Part shown: piece by piece, positions 14,842-23,938 of the stretch
Layout: every line of letters begins with the position of its first letter
Numbering within the stretch: the stretch's first letter is position 1
Origin: Acidimicrobiia bacterium
Lineage (GTDB): Bacteria; Actinomycetota; Acidimicrobiia; Acidimicrobiales; Aldehydirespiratoraceae
Assembly: GCA_024421085.1 (NCBI GenBank)
Contig: JAHQYN010000016.1
Location: 1 to 45,869, forward strand
Length of the DNA stretch: 45,869 bases
Direction: 5' to 3'
Position numbers and translations under genes: made by a program
Notes under the pieces: generated by a model
Database searches by the model: none
What the model was told of the DNA's origin: nothing
What the model saw: only the letters and a program-made list of their open reading frames with translations

Positions 14842-15227
14842 GACGACGCTGTCTCGTGAGACGACGCTGTCGCGAGAGCCGCGGTCAGGCGACCGTCGAG
14901 TTCGCCCTGCTGCTACCGGTGGCGGTGGTTGCGCTGCTCGTGGTCGCCCAGATCGGTCTGGTGGTTCGTGCCCGGGTCATGCTCACCCATGCCGCTCGGG
15001 AGGGGGCCCGAGTCGCGGCCGTCGGCGGATCCGACGCCGAGGTCACCGCCGCGGTCGTCGATGCGGGTTCGCTGGACCCCGCACAGCTCACGGTTGCCGT
15101 GACCCGCGACGCCACGGTGGTCAGGGTGCTGCTCGTCTACGTGATGCGAACCGACGTCTCAGTCGTCGGCGCGCTCCTCGACGACCCCGAGATGTCGTCA
15201 GTCGCGGCCATGTACCGAGAACAGTGA
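14838..15227 (+). CDS. TadE-like pseudopilin
   Basis: 129 residues from GTG 14838, overlapping the pilin stop (GTGA). A basic N terminus (RRRCLVRRRCRESRGQ), itself from an 18-bp duplication (14838 and 14856), precedes ATVEFALLLPVAVVALLVVAQIGL, the TadE membrane/cleavage segment. Then come REGARVAAVGG and a small exported domain. TadE-family proteins are minor pilins of the Flp system. No TadF, TadG or prepilin peptidase follows. Confidence 0.85.
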   Translation: MRRRCLVRRRCRESRGQATVEFALLLPVAVVALLVVAQIGLVVRARVMLTHAAREGARVAAVGGSDAEVTAAVVDAGSLDPAQLTVAVTRDATVVRVLLVYVMRTDVSVVGALLDDPEMSSVAAMYREQ

Positions 15228-15283
15228 GCGCCGGGAACCACGGCGGGTGTCGAGCCGAGCGTGCTGGTCGCTACCGTTTCAGG

Positions 15284-15619
15284 ATGCATCTTGTCGAGAC
15301 GTTCGAGGTGGGGCCATGGTCGGTCACCGCAGTCGCAGGGGAGCTCGACGTCGTCGGCGGGCCGGAGTTGCGACAGCATGTGATGGCACAACTCAGCGAG
15401 GGCAGCAGTCATCTGGTGCTCGACCTCAGCGGAGTCGACTTCATCGACTCGTTCGGGCTCGGCGTCGTCGTCGGCGCGCTGAAGCGCACCAGGCTCCTCG
15501 ACGGAGACCTGCGGGTGGTTGTACCTGCGCCGCGGATTCGTAGAGTCTTTGAGGTGTGCGACCTCGACCGAGTGTTCAAGCTTCACAAGACAGTGCAAGA
15601 AGCGGTCTCGACCGCATGA
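15284..15619 (+). CDS. Anti-sigma factor antagonist (STAS domain)
   Basis: 111 residues from ATG 15284: a single STAS domain with ELDVVGGPELRQHV, LVLDLSGVDFIDSFGLGVVVGA (phospho-acceptor Ser56) and a C-terminal helix. It is a RsbV/SpoIIAA-type switch: unphosphorylated it would bind the anti-sigma kinase encoded next door. No sigma factor or PP2C phosphatase is adjacent, so the target is unknown. An earlier in-frame ATG (15224) would add a non-conserved leader. Confidence 0.88.
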   Translation: MHLVETFEVGPWSVTAVAGELDVVGGPELRQHVMAQLSEGSSHLVLDLSGVDFIDSFGLGVVVGALKRTRLLDGDLRVVVPAPRIRRVFEVCDLDRVFKLHKTVQEAVSTA

Positions 15620-15631
15620 CCGCATGACCCG

Positions 15632-16144
15632 ATGACCCCAGGCCGAGACCTCCCGGCGGCGACCCGCCGCAAGAGCCCCGACTCTGCCGCTGCCTACACC
15701 GGCGAGGTGGTTCTCGAGATCCCGGCGCAGATGGAGTTGGTGTCGCTGGTGCGCTCGGTGGTGTCCGGAGCGGCCCAGTTGCACCCCTGCTTCGAGCCCG
15801 AACGCGTCGAGGACCTCCGGGTCGCTGTCTCGGAGGCGACAACCAATGCCATCCAGTCCCACCAGGGGGTCGATTCCGCCGCACAGATCCGACTCACCTG
15901 CAACGTCACCGAAGAGCAGATCGAGGTGACGATCCGCGATCACGGCAAAGGGTTCGACCCCGACGCACTGCCGCGCCTCCCTGACCCGGACTCCCCCGAA
16001 CGGCTGCTGCATGAGTCCGGGATGGGGCTGCGGCTCATGCGGATGCTGGCAGACGAGACCGAGATCCGGCCGTCCTCATCGGGGACGTCTGTGCGCCTGG
16101 TTTTCTGCGGATCGAAGCGCAGTCGGGCCGCAGTGGGCCGGTAG
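15632..16144 (+). CDS. Anti-sigma regulatory factor, HATPase kinase (RsbW-like)
   Basis: 170 residues with a GHKL ATPase fold. The N box is VAVSEATTNAIQSH, the G1 box RDHGKGFDPD, and the G2 box ESGMGLRLMRMLAD. It is a Ser/Thr kinase that would phosphorylate the STAS partner and sequester a sigma factor. It starts 12 bp after the STAS gene. The partner-switch pair lies straight after the Tad genes, so control of pilus or surface behaviour is possible but only suggested by position. Confidence 0.88.
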   Translation: MTPGRDLPAATRRKSPDSAAAYTGEVVLEIPAQMELVSLVRSVVSGAAQLHPCFEPERVEDLRVAVSEATTNAIQSHQGVDSAAQIRLTCNVTEEQIEVTIRDHGKGFDPDALPRLPDPDSPERLLHESGMGLRLMRMLADETEIRPSSSGTSVRLVFCGSKRSRAAVGR

Positions 16145-16152
16145 CGTCGCGC

Positions 16153-17523
16153 ATGATCATGTCTGAGGAATCGCCACCAAGATCGTCCCCCAAGCGACGA
16201 CGCCGCGAATTCAGGTTCGTTGAGGCGCTGGGTCGCCCGCTGCGCAGGTTCCTGCACATCCAGGCCGCGGGCGGCATCCTGCTGCTCGGCGCCACGGTCA
16301 TCGCCCTGATCTGGGCCAATTCGGCTTACAGCGACACGTACCACGAGCTTCTCGAGACGCACATCTCCATTGAGATCGGATCCCACGTCCTGTTGGACCT
16401 CGCCCTCGAAGCCTGGATCAACGATGCCCTGATGGCCATCTTCTTCTTCGTCGTCGGCCTGGAGATCAAGCGGGAGTTCGTCGTCGGGACGCTCCGAGAC
16501 CCGCGTGCGGCCGCCCTTCCGGCGATCGCCGCCATCGGCGGTATGGTCCTGCCGGCCGCGATCTACTTCTCCTTCAACCCCAGCGGCATGGGCGCCGACG
16601 GCTGGGGCATTCCCATGGCCACCGACATCGCCTTCGCCGTCGGTGTGGTGTCGCTGCTCGGCAACCGCGTGCCGAGCGTCATGAAGGTGTTCCTGTTGAC
16701 CCTTGCCATCGTCGACGACATCGGCGCGATCGCGGTCATTGCGATCTTCTATACGAGCAATCTCTCCGGCTGGTGGCTGCTGGCCGCGGTCGGGGCGATC
16801 CTCGCGGTGGTCGGCATGCGTCGAGCCGCGGTCGGCTGGACTCCCGCTTACGTGGTCGTGGGGTTCTTCTTGTGGTTCGCGGTGCATGAATCGGGGATCC
16901 ACGCCACGATCGCCGGGGTCATCCTCGGTCTGCTCACGCCGGCTGTTCCGCTCAACGAGGTGAATCCCGACGAGGAGCCGGTCCTGAGCGCGCTGCGCGG
17001 CAATGCCAACGCCATGGTCGTCCGCCGTGCGAACTTCGACTTGAAGGACCAGGTCTCGGTCGTGGAACGGCTCGAGGACCTGCTCCATCCAGTCTCGAGT
17101 TTCCTGATCATCCCGGTCTTCGCCTTGGCCAACGCCGGGATCGACCTGTCGACCGAGACCATCGTCGACGCCGCCACCAGCCCGGTCACGCTCGGCATCG
17201 CTGCGGGCCTCGTCTTCGGCAAGACCATCGGCGTCACGCTCGCCACTTGGCTCAGCGTCAAGTCGGGCCTGACGTCGCTGCCGGAGTCGGCCACCTGGAC
17301 CCACGTCGTCGGGTTGGCGGCCACCGCCGGTATCGGCTTCACGGTGTCGCTGTTCATCGCTGGCCTGGCCTTCAGCGACCCGCTGTTGACCGAAGCGAAG
17401 ATCGGCATATTCGGCGCCTCGGTCGTCGCCGCGGTCATCGGAGCCCTGATCCTGCTGCGCACAAAACCGGTCGAGGAGATCGAGACGGACGACCCCATGC
17501 TGGTGGGAACCTCCAGCCCCTGA
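16153..17523 (+). CDS. nhaA: Na+/H+ antiporter NhaA
   Basis: 456 residues, with about 12 membrane spans by hydropathy reading. NhaA signatures: FFVVGLEIKREFVVG, WGIPMATDIAFAVGVVSLLG (Asp of the unwound helix) and LTLAIVDDIGAIAVIAIFY (the Asp pair that carries ions), later PLSSFLIIP-like VSSFLIIPVFALANAGI. It exports Na+ in exchange for protons and sets pH/salt tolerance. It starts 8 bp after the anti-sigma gene; alternative starts are ATG 16153 and ATG 16159. Confidence 0.95.
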   Translation: MIMSEESPPRSSPKRRRREFRFVEALGRPLRRFLHIQAAGGILLLGATVIALIWANSAYSDTYHELLETHISIEIGSHVLLDLALEAWINDALMAIFFFVVGLEIKREFVVGTLRDPRAAALPAIAAIGGMVLPAAIYFSFNPSGMGADGWGIPMATDIAFAVGVVSLLGNRVPSVMKVFLLTLAIVDDIGAIAVIAIFYTSNLSGWWLLAAVGAILAVVGMRRAAVGWTPAYVVVGFFLWFAVHESGIHATIAGVILGLLTPAVPLNEVNPDEEPVLSALRGNANAMVVRRANFDLKDQVSVVERLEDLLHPVSSFLIIPVFALANAGIDLSTETIVDAATSPVTLGIAAGLVFGKTIGVTLATWLSVKSGLTSLPESATWTHVVGLAATAGIGFTVSLFIAGLAFSDPLLTEAKIGIFGASVVAAVIGALILLRTKPVEEIETDDPMLVGTSSP

Positions 17524-17599
17524 TGTTGCGTGACTGCATTCGAGGGCTACATTTCCCGATTGCCCGACAAGTTTTCTCTGTTTGGATTGACCGTTCCCC

Positions 17600-20344
17600 G
17601 TGACCAACGCACTCGTTATCGTCGAATCGCCTGCCAAGGCCAAGAAGATCGCGGAGTTCCTCGGCGCCGGCTACACCGTGGAGTCGTCGATCGGCCACGT
17701 CCGCGACCTTCCGCGCAACGCCGCTGAGGTGCCCAAGGCCTACAAGAACGAGCCCTGGGCCCGCACCGGCATCAACGTCGACGACGGGTTCAAGCCGCTC
17801 TACGTGGAGAGCGCCGACAAACGGTCCCATATTCGTCTGCTCAAGCAGTTGGTGAAGGACAGCGACGAGCTGTATCTGGCGACCGACGAGGACCGCGAGG
17901 GCGAGGCGATCGCCTGGCACCTCATCGAGGTGCTCAACCCGCAGGTCCCGGTCAAGCGGATGGTGTTCCACGAGATCACGCCCGCGGCGATCGCCGCGGC
18001 GGTGGCCTCGCCGCGCGAACTCGACCGCAAGATGGTCGACTCTCAAGAGGCGCGCCGCATCCTCGACCGGCTCTACGGCTACGAAGTGTCGCCGGTGCTC
18101 TGGAAGAAGGTGCTGCCGCAGCTGTCCGCGGGGCGGGTGCAGAGCGTCGCCACCCGGATCGTGGTCCAACGCGAGCGCGAGAGGATGGAGTTCCGCGCTG
18201 CGAGCTACTGGAGCGTGAGCGGCACTTTCGCCGCAGTCGAGGGCGACACGAGGGAGTTCTCGGCGTTGCTGTCGTCAATCGACGGGGTGAGGCCAGCTGG
18301 CGGCCGAGACTTCGGCGACGACGGACGACTCGCCCGCGACGACGTGACCGTGCTCGACGGCGCCGCGGCGTCGGCACTCGTCGGCGACCTGGAGGGTGTG
18401 TCCTATGTGGTTCGGTCCCGTGAGTCAAAGCCCTACCGCCGCCGACCCGCAGCGCCGTTCATCACCTCTACCTATCAGCAGGAGGCGGGCCGCAAGCTGA
18501 AGATGTCTGCCCAGATGGCTATGCGCGCCGCGCAGGGGCTCTATGAGAAGGGCTACATCACCTATATGCGAACCGACAGCACGACGCTGTCGGAGACCGC
18601 GCTGCAAGCCGCCCGCGCCACGGTCAAGAACCGCTACGGCACGCAGTACCTGCCGGACGCCCCCCGGCGCTACACCAAGAAGTCCAAGAACGCCCAGGAG
18701 GCGCACGAAGCGATCCGCCCCGCCGGTGAATCGTTCCGGTCCCCTGAAGAGGTCGCCAGAGAGGTTCCCCGCTCCGAGGCGCGGGCCTATGAGCTGATCT
18801 GGAAACGGACCGTCGCCTCCCAGATGACCGACTGCACCGGCGAGACCGTGCAGCTCCGGCTCGGGGCCACGAGCCGCAGCGGCAGAGACGTGGTGTTCAG
18901 TGCCAGCGGCACAGTGATCTCGCACCGCGGCTTCCGCGAGGTCTACGAGGAGACTTCCGACGGGGCCGGCGATGAGAACGAGGAGCGGCGCCTGCCCGCG
19001 ATCGACGGGGGCGACGAGGCCCGTGCGACCGCCCCGCTCAAGCCCGAGGGGCACGAGACCAGCCCACCGGCGCGCTACACCGAAGCTTCGCTTGTGAAAC
19101 GGCTCGAGGAGCTCGGCGTTGGTCGTCCCTCCACCTATGCGTCGATCATCGGCACCATCCTCGACCGCGGCTACGTCTGGAAGAAGGGATCGGCACTGGT
19201 TCCCACGTTCACCGCGTTCGCGGTGGTCAACCTGATGGAGCGGCACTTCCCCAACCTCGTCGACTATCGCTTCACCGCCCAGATGGAGGACGACCTCGAC
19301 AAGATCGCCAGGGGCGCAGAGGAGTCCGAACCCTGGCTGACACGCTTCTATTTCGGCGGGGGCGAGGGCACTGAGCCCGGCCTGAAGGAGAAGGTGTCGA
19401 CCCGTCTTGCCGACATCGATGCCCGCGCCGTCAACACGATTCCGTTGGGGATGACCGACGACGGTCAGCCGATCGCCGTGCGGGTCGGCCGCTACGGCCC
19501 CTATGTGCAGCGCGGCGAGGCCGATGAGAACGGCGCCGGCAACAGCAGCACCGCCTCGATCCCCGACGACCTCCCCCCCGATGAGCTGACCCTCGACAAG
19601 GCGCTGGAGTACTTGGAGACGCCCAGGGAGGGGCGCGTGCTGGGCGCCGATCCCGAGACCGGCATGAACATCTATGCCAGAGCCGGCCGGTTCGGCCCCT
19701 ACGTGCAGGTCGGCAACAGCGACGAGCAGGACCAGAAGCCGCGCTCGGCGTCGCTGTTCGCCACGATGACCCTGGAACGGGTCACCCTCGACGATGCTCT
19801 GCGGCTGCTGTCGCTGCCGCGCACCGTCGGTGCCGACCCCGCGGACGGCGAGGCGATCACCGCCCAGAACGGACGGTACGGCCCCTACGTCAGCAAGGGC
19901 TCGGACAGTCGCAGCCTCGACAACGAGGAACAGCTCTTCACGGTGACGCTCGAGGAGTGCTTGGCGCTGTTCGCGCAGCCCAGACGACGCCGCGGGCAGG
20001 CACCCAAACCGCCGCTGCGCGAGCTGGGGGAGGATCCCGACACCGGCAGGGCGATGGTTGTCAAGGACGGTCGTTTCGGCCCCTACGTCACCGACGGCGA
20101 GCACAACGCATCGCTTCGCAAGGGCGACACGGTCGAGGAGCTGACGGTCGAACGGGCCGCGGAGCTGCTGGCGGAGCGGCGCCTGCGGGGCCCCGCCAAG
20201 AAAGCCGCCAAACGGGCCCCGAGCCGCCAGAGGAACGCCAAGAAGACCGCAAAACGCCCCCGGAACGCCAAGACGACCGCCAAGAAGCGGGCCCCGACCG
20301 CCAAGAAGACCGCGAAGAAGACCGCCAAGAAGCGGGCAACCTGA
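17600..20344 (+). CDS. topA: DNA topoisomerase I
   Basis: 914 residues. Toprim starts ALVIVESPAKAKKIAEFL with DEDREGEAIAWHL. The type IA active-site Tyr is in GYITYMRTDSTTLS. The C-terminal region has four topo_C repeats with R-(Y/F)-G-P-Y-V motifs (RYGPYVQRG, RFGPYVQVG, RYGPYVSKG, RFGPYVTDG) instead of zinc ribbons. It ends in a Lys/Ala-rich tail (KKTAKKRA repeats) as in mycobacterial TopA, which aids DNA binding and processivity. It relaxes negative supercoils. The start is GTG 17600. It contains a C7 run (19572-19578) without frame damage. Confidence 0.97.
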   Translation: MTNALVIVESPAKAKKIAEFLGAGYTVESSIGHVRDLPRNAAEVPKAYKNEPWARTGINVDDGFKPLYVESADKRSHIRLLKQLVKDSDELYLATDEDREGEAIAWHLIEVLNPQVPVKRMVFHEITPAAIAAAVASPRELDRKMVDSQEARRILDRLYGYEVSPVLWKKVLPQLSAGRVQSVATRIVVQRERERMEFRAASYWSVSGTFAAVEGDTREFSALLSSIDGVRPAGGRDFGDDGRLARDDVTVLDGAAASALVGDLEGVSYVVRSRESKPYRRRPAAPFITSTYQQEAGRKLKMSAQMAMRAAQGLYEKGYITYMRTDSTTLSETALQAARATVKNRYGTQYLPDAPRRYTKKSKNAQEAHEAIRPAGESFRSPEEVAREVPRSEARAYELIWKRTVASQMTDCTGETVQLRLGATSRSGRDVVFSASGTVISHRGFREVYEETSDGAGDENEERRLPAIDGGDEARATAPLKPEGHETSPPARYTEASLVKRLEELGVGRPSTYASIIGTILDRGYVWKKGSALVPTFTAFAVVNLMERHFPNLVDYRFTAQMEDDLDKIARGAEESEPWLTRFYFGGGEGTEPGLKEKVSTRLADIDARAVNTIPLGMTDDGQPIAVRVGRYGPYVQRGEADENGAGNSSTASIPDDLPPDELTLDKALEYLETPREGRVLGADPETGMNIYARAGRFGPYVQVGNSDEQDQKPRSASLFATMTLERVTLDDALRLLSLPRTVGADPADGEAITAQNGRYGPYVSKGSDSRSLDNEEQLFTVTLEECLALFAQPRRRRGQAPKPPLRELGEDPDTGRAMVVKDGRFGPYVTDGEHNASLRKGDTVEELTVERAAELLAERRLRGPAKKAAKRAPSRQRNAKKTAKRPRNAKTTAKKRAPTAKKTAKKTAKKRAT

Positions 20345-20386
20345 CGGTCTGGGCGCATTCGGGCTCTCACGGTCTAGTCTCGCGCG

Positions 20387-21829
20387 GTGGACGAACAGAT
20401 CCCTTCGAGCGGTGCCGCCCGGTTGGGGGAGGCGCTCAGAGCGTCCCGCGGTCCGGGTCCCATCGAGACGATGTTCGGTTCGAGGGAGTTCTTCCGGCTG
20501 TGGATCGCACAGGTCATCTCCGCCACCGGCGACTGGCTGGGATTCATCGCGACCGTCGCGTTGGCCGGTCGACTCAGCAAGGGTTCCGAGGGCACGGCCA
20601 TCGCTCTGGTACTCGCGGCGCGGGTAGCACCGGGGTTCTTTTTGGCAACCGCCGCGGGGGTTCTCGTCGACCGACTCGACCGCAAGCGGGTGATGCTGGT
20701 CTGTGACGTGTCTCGGGCCTTGGTGCTCTTCGCGTTGCCGTTCGTCGACAACCTCGCGGGTCTGATCGTTGCCTCGTTCATTCTGGAGATCTGCACGATG
20801 ATGTGGTCGCCGGCCAAGGAGGCGGTGGTTCCCAACATCGTCCCCACCGAGAAGCTCACAACCGCCAACTCGCTGAACGTCGCGGCCGCCTACGGCATGT
20901 TTCCGGTTGCCACCGGGATCGCCGCGCTGTTGGCCAAACTCGCCGAGTCTTTCAGCGACGAGGGTTGGGTCAACACTCTCAGGCTGAATCAGGAGGGACT
21001 GGCGTTCTATGTCGACGGCCTCTCGTTTCTGGCGACCGCGCTGATCGTCTCGACCATCTCCTTTCCGCGCCGCAGTCGTGAGGAGCGGAAAGGCACCGAG
21101 AGGGGGAACTGGGAGATCGGCGGCGCGGTGCGCGAGTTGCGTGAGGGCTGGCAGTTCATTGCTGTCAACCCGATAGTGCGGACGGTCAACGTCGGTCTGG
21201 CGGTCGGGATGATCGGCGGGGGGATGCTGATTCCACTCGGCAAGCTGTTCGTCACCGACGTGATTGCGGGCGACGATGCCGATTACAGTCTCATTCTCTT
21301 CTCACTCGGGTTGGGCATGGCGCTCGGCGTGATCACCGCCTCCGCGCTGCAGAATCGCATCAACCGCTCGGCGGTGTTCCCGATGGTGCTGATCCTGGCG
21401 GGTATCGCCCTGTTCGTCTCGGGATCATCCTCACTGCTCGGGATTGTGGTTCCGGTGATCGGGGTTGCGGGGTTCGCCGCGGGGCCGATCTATGTTCTGG
21501 GTTTCACGCTGTTGCATGAACATGTTGAAGACGAGTTGCGGGGACGGATCTTTGCCGCATTGGTGGTGCTCGTGCGGTTCTGCCTGCTTATTGCACTTGG
21601 GCTGGCACCGTTGTTGGCCGACGGCTTCGATGTGCTCTCGGATCGTTGGTGGGACTCCGATTGGGACTTCTTCGGCGTGACCATTGCCGTGCCCGGTGTC
21701 CGTCTCACTCTGTGGCTCTCAGCGATCACGGTTGTTGCGGCCGGAGCGCTCGCGTCCTGGAGCCTCCGTGCCAGCGGTTCTGAGTCGGAGTCACCCGAAC
21801 CGGCAGCGCCGCGCGGAGACAGCCGATGA
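20387..21829 (+). CDS. MFS transporter (MFS_3 / exporter-like)
   Basis: 480 residues with about 12 hydrophobic spans. The N half has FFRLWIAQVISATGDWLGFIAT, and the loop 2-3 motif GVLVDRLDRKRVMLVCD matches the MFS motif A pattern. It resembles the enterobactin-exporter/macrolide-efflux branch. The substrate is unknown. The start is GTG 20387. Its stop overlaps tmk by ATGA, so it is the head of an MFS-tmk-holB operon. Confidence 0.88.
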   Translation: MDEQIPSSGAARLGEALRASRGPGPIETMFGSREFFRLWIAQVISATGDWLGFIATVALAGRLSKGSEGTAIALVLAARVAPGFFLATAAGVLVDRLDRKRVMLVCDVSRALVLFALPFVDNLAGLIVASFILEICTMMWSPAKEAVVPNIVPTEKLTTANSLNVAAAYGMFPVATGIAALLAKLAESFSDEGWVNTLRLNQEGLAFYVDGLSFLATALIVSTISFPRRSREERKGTERGNWEIGGAVRELREGWQFIAVNPIVRTVNVGLAVGMIGGGMLIPLGKLFVTDVIAGDDADYSLILFSLGLGMALGVITASALQNRINRSAVFPMVLILAGIALFVSGSSSLLGIVVPVIGVAGFAAGPIYVLGFTLLHEHVEDELRGRIFAALVVLVRFCLLIALGLAPLLADGFDVLSDRWWDSDWDFFGVTIAVPGVRLTLWLSAITVVAAGALASWSLRASGSESESPEPAAPRGDSR

Positions 21830-22434
21830 GCGGCCGTCTGATCGTGTTGGAGGGGATCGACGGATCAGGCAAGTCCACCCAGGTCCGCAGGTTAGCCCAG
21901 GGTCACGATTTCGATGTCACCTTCCAGTTCGGGGCGACGGAAGTGGGCAGTGCCATCCGATCGATCCTCCTTGACCCGAGCAACCGCCGACTCGATGATC
22001 GCACCGAGGCCATGTTGATCATCGCCGACAAGGCCCAGCATGTGCGTGAGATCGTGCGCCCCGCCCTCGACAGCGGACGCACCGTCGTCTCGGACCGCTA
22101 CTGTGCCTCGACCCTGGCCTACCAGGGTTACGGTCGCGGCCTCGACCGGCGACTCCTCGACGAGATGATGCAGTTCGCCACGCAGGGATTGGCGCCGGAC
22201 CTCACAGTGCTGCTCGATATCGACATCGCCGCGGCGCGCGGGCGGCTGGGTGATCAGCGCGACCGCATCGAGCGTGCGGGAATCGAGTTCTATCAGCGGG
22301 TAAGAGACGGCTACCTCAAGCTCGCCGCGCAACACCCCGACTCCTGGGTCGTCATCGACGCGGCAGGCTCTGTCGATGAAGTAGCCGCCCGGGTTGCGTC
22401 GGTGGTCGATGACTGGCTGCGTGAGAACCCATGA
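21826..22434 (+). CDS. tmk: Thymidylate kinase
   Basis: 202 residues. P-loop LEGIDGSGKSTQ (8-19), the DRY catalytic motif VVSDRYCASTLAYQGYGRG and a C-terminal lid region GDQRDRIERAG. It phosphorylates dTMP to dTDP. Start ATG 21826 (ATGA overlap). Linkage to holB is widely conserved in bacteria. Confidence 0.97.
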   Translation: MSGRLIVLEGIDGSGKSTQVRRLAQGHDFDVTFQFGATEVGSAIRSILLDPSNRRLDDRTEAMLIIADKAQHVREIVRPALDSGRTVVSDRYCASTLAYQGYGRGLDRRLLDEMMQFATQGLAPDLTVLLDIDIAAARGRLGDQRDRIERAGIEFYQRVRDGYLKLAAQHPDSWVVIDAAGSVDEVAARVASVVDDWLRENP

Positions 22435-23501
22435 CGGCTGATCCGTGGGAGTCGCTGATCGGCCAGCCGGAGGCGACGCGTCGCCTGCGCGCCGCGGTGG
22501 CGTCGCCGGTCCATGCCTACCTGTTCGTCGGTCCCGCAGGTGTCGGCAAGCGCTTGGCCGCGCAGATCTTCGCCGGCGAACTGCTCGCCGAGGCCGACCC
22601 CGCCGGTGCGGGCCGGCACCGGCGCCTGGCGCTCGACTCGACACATGCCGACGTGGTCGTCTTCGCCCCGAAGGGCAACAACCTGCGCCTCGGTTCGCGC
22701 AGTGACCCGGGCGAGATCCCGGCGATCATCGGCGAGGCATCGCGCTCACCGACCGAGGGCTCACGCAAGGTGGTCGTCGTCGAGGAGTTCCAGTCGGCGG
22801 ACGCCCCGGCCTCCTCGGCGCTGCTGAAACTGGTGGAGGAACCGCCGCTGACGACGATCTTCGTGCTGCTGGCAAGCGACGTGCCGCCGCATCAGGCGAC
22901 GATCGAGTCGCGCTGTTTGAGGGTCGATTTCCCTCCCGTGCCCGCCGAAGCCATCGCCGAGACGCTGGTCGCCGAAAATCTGGCCGATTCAGAACGTGCG
23001 CAAGTCGTGGCCGCGGCCGCCAACGGCAGCGTCGACCGGGCCCGTCTGCTGGCGAGCGATGAACGACTGGCCATCCGCCGCGATGCTTGGTGGTCGGTCC
23101 CGGACCGTCTCCACGGCTCCGGTGCCGCGGTCGCGGAACTGGTCGAGGAACTCAGGGGGCTGATCGAAGACGCGGCGGCGGTCAAGGAGGCCCAGCATCA
23201 GCGGGAGCTGGAGGAATTGGCCCAGCGCGAGGAGCAGATGGGCACCCGCGGTTCGGGTCGCCGCACCCTCGAGACCCAGCAGCGGCGCGAGCTCCGCCAG
23301 TTCCGCACCGAGGAGCTCCGGTTCGGTTTCGCCACGCTGGCGTCGCGCTACCGCGAGACAATCCTGTCCGGCGAGGGTGGCGAGGCGGCTCTCGAAGCGG
23401 TGGACCACCTGGCCCGAAGCACCGACGCGTTGATCCGCAACCCCAACGAGTCCCTGCTGCTGCAGGCACTGCTGCTGAGACTGTCTCCCATCGACATGTA
23501 G
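22431..23501 (+). CDS. holB: DNA polymerase III subunit delta'
   Basis: 356 residues. The N-terminal AAA+ module has FVGPAGVGKRLAAQIFAGELL, KVVVVEEFQSADAPASSALLKLVEEPP and SRCLRVDFPPVP. The zinc-finger Cys found in many DnaX/HolB proteins are missing, as is common in actinobacterial delta'. The C-terminal half is helical with a charged, coiled-coil-like stretch (about 235-290: EAQHQRELEELAQREEQMG..). It is the clamp-loader wrench of the replisome, acting with DnaX encoded at 3.3 kb. Start ATG 22431 overlaps the tmk stop. Confidence 0.9.
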   Translation: MTADPWESLIGQPEATRRLRAAVASPVHAYLFVGPAGVGKRLAAQIFAGELLAEADPAGAGRHRRLALDSTHADVVVFAPKGNNLRLGSRSDPGEIPAIIGEASRSPTEGSRKVVVVEEFQSADAPASSALLKLVEEPPLTTIFVLLASDVPPHQATIESRCLRVDFPPVPAEAIAETLVAENLADSERAQVVAAAANGSVDRARLLASDERLAIRRDAWWSVPDRLHGSGAAVAELVEELRGLIEDAAAVKEAQHQRELEELAQREEQMGTRGSGRRTLETQQRRELRQFRTEELRFGFATLASRYRETILSGEGGEAALEAVDHLARSTDALIRNPNESLLLQALLLRLSPIDM

Positions 23502-23544
23502 GCCGTGACAGGTAGGCCGTGACAGGTATTGCGGCATTCCGCCA

Positions 23545-23572
23545 TTGAAGGGCTGCGGTAGGCTGGTACCTT
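23545..23572 (+). promoter_or_regulatory. Putative promoter of tRNA-Thr
   Basis: TTGAAG (23545-23550), a 16-bp spacer and TACCTT (23567-23572), with the tRNA 5' end 11 bp further on. A 14-bp tandem repeat (GTAGGCCGTGACAG twice, from 23498) lies just upstream, spanning the holB stop. Confidence 0.4.
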
Positions 23573-23582
23573 TCGATGTCTT

Positions 23583-23655
23583 GCCCGAGTAGCTCAGTCG
23601 GCAGAGCGACGCTCTCGTAAAGCGTAGGTCAGGAGTTCAATCCTCCTCTCGGGCT
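23583..23655 (+). tRNA. tRNA-Thr (CGT anticodon)
   Basis: 73 nt without encoded CCA. The acceptor GCCCGAG (23583-23589) pairs with CTCGGGC (23648-23654). The D-arm is GCTCAGTCGGCAGAGC. The anticodon arm ACGCT-CTCGTAA-AGCGT gives anticodon CGT (reads ACG), and the T-arm is AGGAG-TTCAATC-CTCCT. Confidence 0.97.
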
Positions 23656-23685
23656 CGTTCTCCACCCGGCGCACCCCCTTTGCAT

Positions 23686-23760
23686 ACAATGGCTTCGCGA
23701 ACAATGGCTTCGGGAACAATGGCTTCGGGAACAACGGCTCCGGGAACAACGGCTTTGGGC
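23686..23760 (+). repeat. Five 15-bp tandem repeats
   Basis: ACAATGGCTTCGGGA units at 23686, 23701, 23716, 23731 and 23746; the last two are diverged (ACAACGGCTCCGGGA and ACAACGGCTTTGGGC). They lie between tRNA-Thr and a small membrane protein gene. In frame with that gene they encode Met/Ala-Ser-Gly-Thr-rich residues, so they could extend its N terminus if an upstream ATG were used. Confidence 0.93.
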
Positions 23761-23796
23761 TCACAAACCGCAGACATGGGGCCTACACTGGCGCAC

Positions 23797-23925
23797 ATGA
23801 CTCTCGCAGTTGTCTGGCACTTCTGGATCGCAGTCCCGCTCGCCTTCGGGGCCGTCGTGGCGGTGATCGCTACCATCGTGGGCTACCTCAACAAGGTCAC
23901 CTCCACCCGTTACCCCCGAGACTGA
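23797..23925 (+). CDS. 42-residue single-span membrane protein
   Basis: From ATG 23797 the product begins MTLAVVWHFWIAVPLAFGAV and continues through a hydrophobic helix to the polar tail LNKVTSTRYPRD. The helix and tail look like a conserved small membrane protein rather than chance. It ends 13 bp before the metalloprotease gene and may be its operon partner. Upstream in-frame ATGs inside the 15-bp repeats are alternatives. Function unknown. Confidence 0.6.
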   Translation: MTLAVVWHFWIAVPLAFGAVVAVIATIVGYLNKVTSTRYPRD

Positions 23926-23938
23926 ACAGGACCGCCCA

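Noticed and set aside
10968-15227. Type IV secretion or competence system
   Set aside because: The ATPase, paired F-domain proteins, Flp pilin and TadE together define a Tad pilus; no VirB or ComEA/EC genes are present.
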